Shown: one piece after another, positions 51,401-61,200 of the stretch
How positions within the stretch are numbered: position 1 is the stretch's first letter
Layout of the letters: every line of letters starts with the position of its first letter
Assembly (NCBI RefSeq): GCF_014898055.3
Contig: NW_023605194.1
Coordinates: 101,563,258-101,627,257 of the forward strand
Source: Talpa occidentalis
Lineage: Eukaryota > Chordata > Mammalia > Eulipotyphla > Talpidae
Reading direction: 5' to 3'
DNA length: 64,000 nucleotides
Notes under the pieces: generated by a model
What the model was told of the DNA's origin: nothing
Database searches by the model: none
What the model saw: only the letters and a program-made list of their open reading frames with translations
Made by a program: the position numbers and the translations under genes

Positions 51401-54400
51401 ATGAAATGCATTATTGTCCAAGTGATTTCTCTAAGGCCACAAAGCTAGCTGGGCAGAACTAGCAACAGAGCTTAGTGAGAGCTTTTCACTTAGTCTCCTA
51501 TTCTGGATTTTGCATCTTGCCTCTCCCTAGTTTGTCTCATGTAAATGAAATTGTTGTATGGAAAAGAGAAACTATGATCAACTCTCAGCCCTCTTAAGAC
51601 CATGCAGTTTATTGTCCAATCTGATCTGGACAGAGCTCTCAAGAACTGCCAGAGAGGGTCTGTTTAGAATGTAACAGTGGGGCCTAACAGCCAGCAAGGC
51701 CTGTAATGAAATGCTGCTCTGGTGCCAATTTAAAAATTGTTCCTTTTATCTGACCATCTACCAAACTAGAGAATGAAGATTCCCATGGAACCCAGACATT
51801 TGGGAGGTTATGTCTTAACACATCCCCCTCACAGAAGCAAATTAAACATTTATCAGCCAATTCATTGGCCTTTGCATTAAAAAATGCGGCCGACCTTAGT
51901 TATCTATAACAAGAACTAATATTTTTATCACTTCTTTTGCTTGAAAGTACCTTTCATCCATTAAAATAATTTGAACATAGCTAATGTGAGAAATACATAT
52001 TTAAAGTATCTTTACATTTACATCTGACTATTTCATACTTAAAAGTCAAAATACAGTGTTTTTTTCCAACCTTATCCCTGAGGCTCGGGTCATTAAACCA
52101 CTCCAATAACTTTTTGCCCACTTCCATTGGGCTGGAGAGAAAAGTCCTATAGGTCAAAAGGAAGTCTTCTATGAATGTTGGATCCACTACTGAATGTTCT
52201 TCCACCAAATGCATTGTTAATCTTTCTGAGGTGCCCTGTAACAAATAAAAGGGTTAATCACTGGCTTGCATAAAGAGCATCTATTTGGTACCTGGATTCG
52301 CACGGGATGGAGGTGGGTTTGCTCTTTGTGTTACCTTGATCACGATGTGTCCCTTTCGTGTTCCAGTTCGATCAAGTTCTCGGTGTTCTTTCACCATAAC
52401 AATTTCTCCTTCCTCCTCAACTTTTTGCATGTTCTTTTCTACTTGATTGAGAATACGGCAGTAATCCTGCTGGGCTATGCAGACAAACTAGAAAAAAATA
52501 TAAGTCACATGTTAATGATAAAGTGCCTGCAAGAGACCCGGGCTACTAATAATTCAGTGTTTTAATTATTCAACACTGACATTTTTACAAGTCTCTCCCA
52601 TTCTTCTAAATGAGTGCAGTAATGAACCTTAATTGGACTTCTCTACCTTTTAATATATTTCTTCCTTGGTCAAGAAAAGTTTTATTTTTAGAGTACTTTT
52701 ATGTAGTTTACATTAAAAACGCTGTAATTTCAAAAGTCAGAATACAAAAGATTGAGTTCTTTTTCAAGTTTCTGCTTTGATAATTAAAAAATTGAGGGCG
52801 GGGAGTAGACTTTTAGGAGGGCAGATTAAAAGAAACATTGTTACCATCAGTGGGTTTTAAGAATCTGAAAAGCAAGATTTTAAAATATAAATATGGCTTT
52901 AATGATAGATATTGGGGGAATGGAAAAAACATAATAGATATCAAAATTTTAAAATGTCCATAGGGTAAATATTAAAAATCTGATGATTATATTGGTAAGA
53001 AATAATTTCTGAATATCCATTAAAAAAAAGGTCTACAAAACAAACCACAAATTGGTCACGCTAAAGTTATTATTTCTGGTAACTGGTATTAAGGGTATTC
53101 TTGCTATTAAAGAAAAGTTAACAAGATTATACACATCATGCAATTATTTCTTCATTGACTCCAAATATAAAAAATTTCAGGGCAAACTACTTCATTACAA
53201 TCTTAGTTTTAAAGAAAGGTAAAAATGAATTATAAAAATTACTTATTACACAAATTAACCACAGGTCAGTGAGAGGAGTAGAATCATAACCATAACCCCC
53301 CTCTGAATTCTGAATAATTCCTACTTAAGAAATCATTTGGAATGAAGAAAACAGAGATATCCTTCTTTAATGTGAAAAAGACTTCTAAAAAGGAGGGGAT
53401 GATTAAATTATAGAAGATATGATACAACCATTCAAAGTAATATATTTTCAGCAATTCAGAGTTCTGCCTTAGTGGTCATATTAAACATTTTTTAAAAGTT
53501 TGTACAAAGCCAAAATATTGTCATTATAATGATGATCACATCAGTATCATCAGATTGCAGTACATTATAGGAACATTCTCAATTTAGTCTCCCAATCTTC
53601 TCATGAGGAAGGAACTACTATTAGCCCCATGGTATGAGGACTATAGCTGTACCAGATGAGGGAATAGCTGTACCAACCTCTGCTAGTTTGCTCAATATCT
53701 CATAATTACTTGCTTGCTAATTTTAAGATTGAGCAGTGGAAATTACAAGTGACTTTCATTTCATTTAATGTACTTTTTAATATTTTCCATATATTGCTTA
53801 ATCAACAGGTTTTTTTAACTAGCAGAAGCAGTTTATATGCAAGAAACAGCACAGTACAATGTTGAGATTCTTCCACTGAGATTGTTGATATAACAAATTT
53901 TTCTATTAAGAGTTTAGAATCAAATGGTTAGCATTCAAAAGCCAGAGACTTTTCTTATTAAGTAATAAATGCAAAATTAAATATATTTTAATACCTTAAA
54001 AAAAACTATTTCCCTAATAACCTGATCATAGGTGTATATTTAAAAATAACTGATTTTTAGTCTCTGTCTTAATTTTTTTTCTTTTTAAAGTTCAGTAAAA
54101 TTGTTCCCAAATAATTGTCTCCAAATATTTTTAGGTGTTCTTTCTTATACTGTACTCAACTATATATACTTATATATTATACTATATATATCATTTCATT
54201 ATTAATCACCTAAAAAAGAAATACAACCCTTAGTTAAAATGAGGTAATAGAATTTGCTTTTTGAAGGAAAATGCACTTAAATTAATTTTGACTAAGGATT
54301 TAAGGAAATTAAAATAAGTGTGAATATCAAACTTGATGTGTAGATAGACATTTTTTGGCATTTCTTCTTTTGCAAACTGAAATAACCATCCAAAATGGAA

Positions 54401-57400
54401 AAAAAAATCCCAAATTGAGTATCTAATATGCCAATGCAGAAGTGATAGCTCAGAGAAATTTTTGATAAAAACATGTATTTTCAATTAGCAGATATATTTT
54501 TACTTTTAAAAAGTTTCCATATTTAACATGAAAGTCATAGGGAATTAATGAAGCCAGTTAAGAACTTGTGAATTATTTATAAAGTTGTTTTGGGAAGGTT
54601 TCATTCATACAGTTAACACAGTGTGATCCTGGCTCTCTGATATTAAATAAAAATTTGAACAAGATTTCACTTAAAAGGCCAATAGCAGTTAATGTCACAG
54701 GATTATTTTCTTTTGGATATATGAAATCATAATTTCTATTTAGTAGAAAAATTAAGGACAATAAAAGAATGATGTAAAATTAAACCTCTATCAACTATAG
54801 TACAGTCTGTTCAATTAATCCATGTAGCTGCTTTCTGCTCCTCATTTAAGAAGTATCTTAAATTCAAAGTGTCATTAGCTCCCATGGTCTCAAGAAAAAA
54901 GTGAGTCTCTAACAGATTCACCTTAAGACATCAGATCTGTTAAACTGGTACCCTGTGTTCTATAAGGCAAGTCACACGAGCACCCAAGTGGTTCATTCCC
55001 CCACTGAGGGGTGTAGGGCAGAGCTAAGCAATGCCGAGGGTGTCACTGACAGCCCTAAGACATAGGCAGTGGAGAAGGAAAGGGAGCATAAAGGAGGAGG
55101 GAAGGGAGAACGAGGCACATGGGAGGGAAGTGAAAATCATTACCAATTGCTTGGTATCATGGACAGTCTACCTAGCCCTGCCTACATTCTTCACACCCAA
55201 TGGGAACAGACACTGAAGGGAGAAAACTGGGAGAGCAGCACCCAGAAGGCAGCCAGAGCAAAACAACCTTGAGTGTATCATGGGGTCCACAGAAACAGAA
55301 GTATGTTAAATGATTAGGTATATTTCATGGTTAACATTCACTACGGTGTCCTAGGGCTTAATACAAGCCCAACGTTGTATTACATTAACCAATATTTATT
55401 TTTGCAACACACTGGACTAGTACGAAAATGAAGGCTATATCTTAAACAAAACTACTTCTTCTGGGTAAAGGACACCATTTTTGTTCATTTCATTCAGTAA
55501 CTGTTGGTTGCCTACAGTCTGCTCAGTACAACTGATGGGAAGCATTTTCTGGGTGAATAAAAATATGGTTTGTACTGTTTCCTTTATTTGCTCCAATAAG
55601 ATGATATTTGTACTTTCAACAGATAATATGACATTAAAATACTATCCCAATGAGCATTTACATCAAAATGTCTAAATCCTTACACCATTCCTGTTCTAAT
55701 ATTGAGAGAATGAATGTCAGGCCTGAACAGATGGGTGGCTGGAAAGATAGGAATGATTTCTGAAACCCCTGACTGAATATGACTCTTCCAGTACCTTGGA
55801 ATGGAGGGGATGAGAGAGAATCTCACAGATACCTCCCCTTTAACCCTCTGTAGATCTGGGAAACTCAGAACACTAAGAACCTATATATCTTAAGCAGAGC
55901 TTTCTTTTTCAGTTAGAGTTCTCTCTCAGCCTGCTTTGCTTAAATTCTTAAATTCTACTTCCTGCTTCCTTTCCCAGAATTCCCAGAAAAACATTTAATG
56001 TTACCTGGTATGTTTGACATTACTTTAGCACTCTGTAGTATTCAGTCATTTAACATTTTCATCAATTATTCTGAAGCATTTCTATGCCATGCATCAGTAC
56101 CACGATTACAAAATTTCTAACAAAAGGGATTGGTCCATTAAGGTGTCATTGTGATAGCTGATTTCTTAGAAATAAAATGACTCCTTTGCCCACTGTGATC
56201 AGGGACTACAACTCAAATGTTCTAGGATTGCTGCATATAGAAGAGTATAGAGCAGGACAGATAAAAGACAGTAGGGTGGAGAGATCCTGAACAATTTTCT
56301 AGTTCACTTTCACTCAGTTTGGTTGTATTTTATGGACTACAATTCTAGAGTTGAAATACCACAAATGACCCCTTTTAAATGCACATTTGCAGGCCAAATA
56401 AAATCTGATATTTACCTACCATTTGTTCCCTGTATTATGCCAAACAATTGACAGGTGAAATATGTTGTCATGACTTTTAAAATCAATTCCCTATCTCGTG
56501 TTTAAGTAAAAACACTGCCTAACAGTACATTATCTTTATTTGTCTGCTTACAATTTCTTTTCATAACGTGTACTTCCATACTTTCTTGATGAATAAATTA
56601 TGGATTATTATTGATAGGAATTTTTAAATACTATGTTTACAGAACACTTAAGCTCTGTGGAGTTCAAACAACTTTAAAGGAGATTTGTTTTTAATTCCCT
56701 AGGATGATGTAACACTACAAGTATTAATAGATCTACTTTAAAATCTTATTTATAAATCTTAAAGATAAACTTTTTAAACAAGCAGAAAAATCTTACCAAA
56801 ATGGCATATATTAAGTATTCTTTACTGAGAGTGAAATACACATTTTAGTGACATACCTGGCAGTCATCGACTTTTGTTCTCATTACTCCTTTCATGTATT
56901 CTTTATCCATGGTAGGAGAGACACCGAAACTGTTTCCCATACATAATATTTCTGCTTTTCCATCTGGGTAAGTCACTTCCACAGAACCATTCAGAATCAC
57001 CGACCAGGAGTCCAGCTAATTAAAAATGAAGGTGAAGCAGAAATAACATGATCACACACATGCAAGCGCTAGGACGATCCCTGCAAATGATTGAGCAGAT
57101 CTTCCATTTTCAATATGGAACAAATACCTCAAGTTAACTGCTCACCAAGTTCACAGAGCAAGGACTAAAGCCTAAGCATACATCTACACATTGTCATATG
57201 CCTAGCACAGGGCTCATCATCCCAACTTTTTGATTTGACTTTGATCATCTTCTCTAAAATGACATACACGAAATGTTTCCGTTTCTCAAAATATATAACA
57301 AAATAATCACCATTGCCTCAGTAAGAGTATCATTTTGTTCTAAAGAAAGACATTATGACATTAAAGTTATAAAATCTGATAAGTTAATACATCAAGATCT

Positions 57401-58259
57401 CACCATTGAAATACCATATGAAATACTGTAAATAATGGAAAATAAAACAAGTATAGAATACTCTGAAATATCAAGTGTATCATAATCCTTGAATAATCTA
57501 AACTTAATCTTACCTTGTTTTTTAAAAGGAAAAATGGGAATTGGGTTTTTGTCCATTTGCTAAAATCCTAAAGCGGTAACATTTTAAGAAGGAGATATAT
57601 TTACTAACCTCTTCACCATCATTTAATACTATGGTCCCAGCTCTTTCCACCACAGCAAACACCATCACAGCACAGAGTTCTCGTCTCACCGACATTGTCA
57701 TATTGGCAAAAGCAGGCAACTGGTGCATGAATTCCAAGAGTTGCTCTGAAAAGCAAGATCCTCACTATCAAAACCATAACATTTAAAAAAAAAAAAAAGC
57801 ATTCAAAAGGAAGTTTCATTGTTCTTTCTTTTTAAATGTCCTATAATTCTGCATGTTGAAAAATATAATTGCCCTAAGTATCTTCAATAAAAGTTGATTT
57901 TTTTTTTTTTTTTTGCAGGTGTATAAAGAACTCTGTCACTGTGCACTGACATTTCCTTGCTGATGAGAGGACTATACATTGTAATTCGAATTCTAAAGGC
58001 ATTGAGGAAATTAATAAACTTTAGTGGGGAAATTCCACTACTGTGATCTTATTAAAGGCTATAAAGGGTTGAAGTGAAAGAGCTCTGAGAAGTCTCCTAA
58101 AAATCAGTTGGTTTATTCCAATGCCTTTTGGGCAAGTGGAGGTCCAAAATAGTAGCAGAAAGAGGTTTGGAAACCAAGGAATATTTTTTTTGGATCAGAC
58201 AAATTTTTAAAAAATAATCAATTTAAAAAGTTACAATAAATGCACTTGATCTCTCTCTC

Positions 58260-58290
<31 letters not shown>

Positions 58291-61200
58291 TGGGACCCTC
58301 GTCAGCAGCCGGGGAATGAACTGGCGCTGCAGAGGCTGCGGGCAGCCTCGCAGCCCAGCGCTCAACCGCTGCACCACCAGGGGTGGCCCACAATAAATGC
58401 ACTTGAAAACCGACAAACTATTTCTTATCCCACATGTTGGCCAAAAAAAAAGAAATGTTTGATCACTCTTCCAGTTGGCGGTGCTGGAGAAACTGTCCTT
58501 ATGTACGTTCCTTCTCTCTGTTAGGTTTGCTGACAAGCTTTAACATAATTGAATAAAGTTTGTTCACTGCAAAAAAGAGTGTAGAATAGCAAGATATACT
58601 CTGTGAAAACATATTTCCAGGTCAGACTAGGATCTTTGGTCCACCTGGGTAATGTCTGTTCTGATTAGACCCGACCTCATCCATCCTACACAACACTGTC
58701 AGGACACAGAAGGTTTAAATGACCACGAGAACAGCAATGCTAAGTGGTACTCGGGGACCCATTCAGCAGGACAGCGTTCTTCCACCTGGCCCAGACTAAT
58801 GTGCCAGGAAATCAGTTCACTGTGGCAACTAGCATTTTTTTAAAAAAAAGAATACAAACACCCTGACACATACATACACACATACACAAACACATACATA
58901 ATCAGCACCAAGACAGTAAGCTCTGTTTAGTGAAACATTAATTTCTGGAATACGTAGGTGCATTTACGTCATTCCAGAAAATATGTTTATTCCCACTATA
59001 GCAATAAAGTAATTTAGTATGTAAGTAAAGCCACTTACATGTGGAATATAGAGAAACCAAAGTCAGGAAAAAGACAAAACTTGCAAGCTGACCACAGATT
59101 GAGGCACCAGCAGGGGAGGGGAGGAATGAGCACAAGGCACTGTGATGGGTGCACAGATGCTCTGGGAGAGCTACGGGGACTATACCTTAGGGGAGAAATC
59201 AAATACTGTCCAAAAATTAACAATGATATCAGAAAACAAATTTAAAAAATAAAGCAATTTTGAATGCTACTGCAAGGGATCATCCACAGCTGTATTACAT
59301 ATGGGAGGTCTGAGTTATTTTCCAAATGCAAAGATCTTTTATTTTGAAACACAAATAAATGGCAAGTTGTGGTCCTCCGACTAGCACATCAGAGTTAGTT
59401 CCACTGTTTCCAGCCTCTTTTTTTTTTCAGTTATCATTACCCACATTGTCACCATAAGATATTAAAATATTACCTTTAGGTCACACATTTCACTCTTTCT
59501 CTTCCCCTAGTAAATAGCTAAATTTCCTTGGACAAGCAATTATTCATGGTCTTAAGAAAATATGAGACCAGATATTGCCCGATATGTTTTAAATTTAATA
59601 AAATGTTTAAACAAGTCAATGTAAGCACCACAGAATGATTGGAGAATATGAGTATAAAATATATTCTTTAATATTTGCTATAATGATTTGAGTGCTTTCC
59701 ATGGACATTTTTCTTCTTTTCTGGCAGATTCCTACTCCATTATTGAATCAGGAAATCAATTTGAGATATATGAGTAGTGACTAAAATAAAAACAATGCAA
59801 TGGAATAAGGGCTTATCTGTGTACCATATATAATAAGAATAAATAATAGAGCAGACAGAAAAGATCTAATAATAGGAAATGTATATAATTTTCCAGACTC
59901 AGTTGAAAAACTAAAAATAAATGTTTATCTAACCAGATGGCTTCTAAGAGTTTCTGAGACTCAAAGACACAATAACGGTAAGCTGGTTTTATGATAACGT
60001 CCATCCTACTATTTATCACACTATATGATTAGAGCAATTTAAAGAAATAGAACTTGTCTGTCACCAATCTTTTAAAAATAACAAATGTAGAATGGATGTA
60101 TATGGCTATAGAGTCTCTGAATAAACTCTGATATGCCACTGGGATCATACAGTGTTAAAAGGATTAGTGTAGCCAAAAATTCAGAGCCTGGAGGGGTAAT
60201 AAGATAGTTTCTGGGACATGTAGAAGGCAGCAGCTATGGATGGGAAATGCAATACTTCCATAATTCTTGGAATAATTTATTAATATATTAGGATAATACA
60301 TAGTGATTTGTTGATTTTGTTAAGGAAGAAAAAATCCTGCCTATAAAAAATATTAGACACTTTAAAAAAATTTTCCTAGTCAGTGTGACATACAGAAATA
60401 CATACCAGAAACTGAAGCCAATTCATAAAATAAGTTTATTTTATTTTCTCTGGTTTCATTTCATGTAAGAAATCATCAGCATTAGATGTTTTGTAAAAAC
60501 TCCTGGGAGTTCTGGTGGTACATGAAAGGGGGAGAATTCTTTGAAAGGGATCAAAGTCATTTTCTACCTTAATATTTCAAGGCATCAAAAATTTAAAAAA
60601 TCACAACCATTCAACAACTGATAATAGTAATACCATAAAATCATGAGTTGGAGAGCAAAAGTGTACAAAGTCTTTCTCTTCAAAGTATTGGAACAAAAAT
60701 ATACCCCAAATTCAATAGTAGCCCAAAGGGAAGTATTTTTCTTCCTTTTGTTTTTAAAAATATGATCAAATTTTACCAATTTCATTTGATTCAACTTACA
60801 TACACACACAAACACACACAACATCGCCTTTTTTTGTGGGGATGGAGGAAGGTGAGTAGGCAAAAAGGCATGGAAAAACATCAGACAGATGTTCACAGTT
60901 CACAAAATGTCAATAATAGAGAATGAATAGATTTAACAAGCATATTGGCAAAAGAGTGTTTTCACATGTGTTATTATTGAGATAAAATACAAATCTTTTA
61001 TACACCACACAATGCTCATTAGACCTTGCCGCTAATGAGAATGGTTTACTAATTTTTTTTTAAAGACTTATTATTTATTTATTTATACAAGCACTGGGTA
61101 CAGTCAGAAGCGCGGGAGGGTGAGAGAATTCACCAGAGCCAGAGCGGGGAGCAGAACAGGCAGACTGATGAAATACACTGCTGAGGGGAACAGTGGGTGT

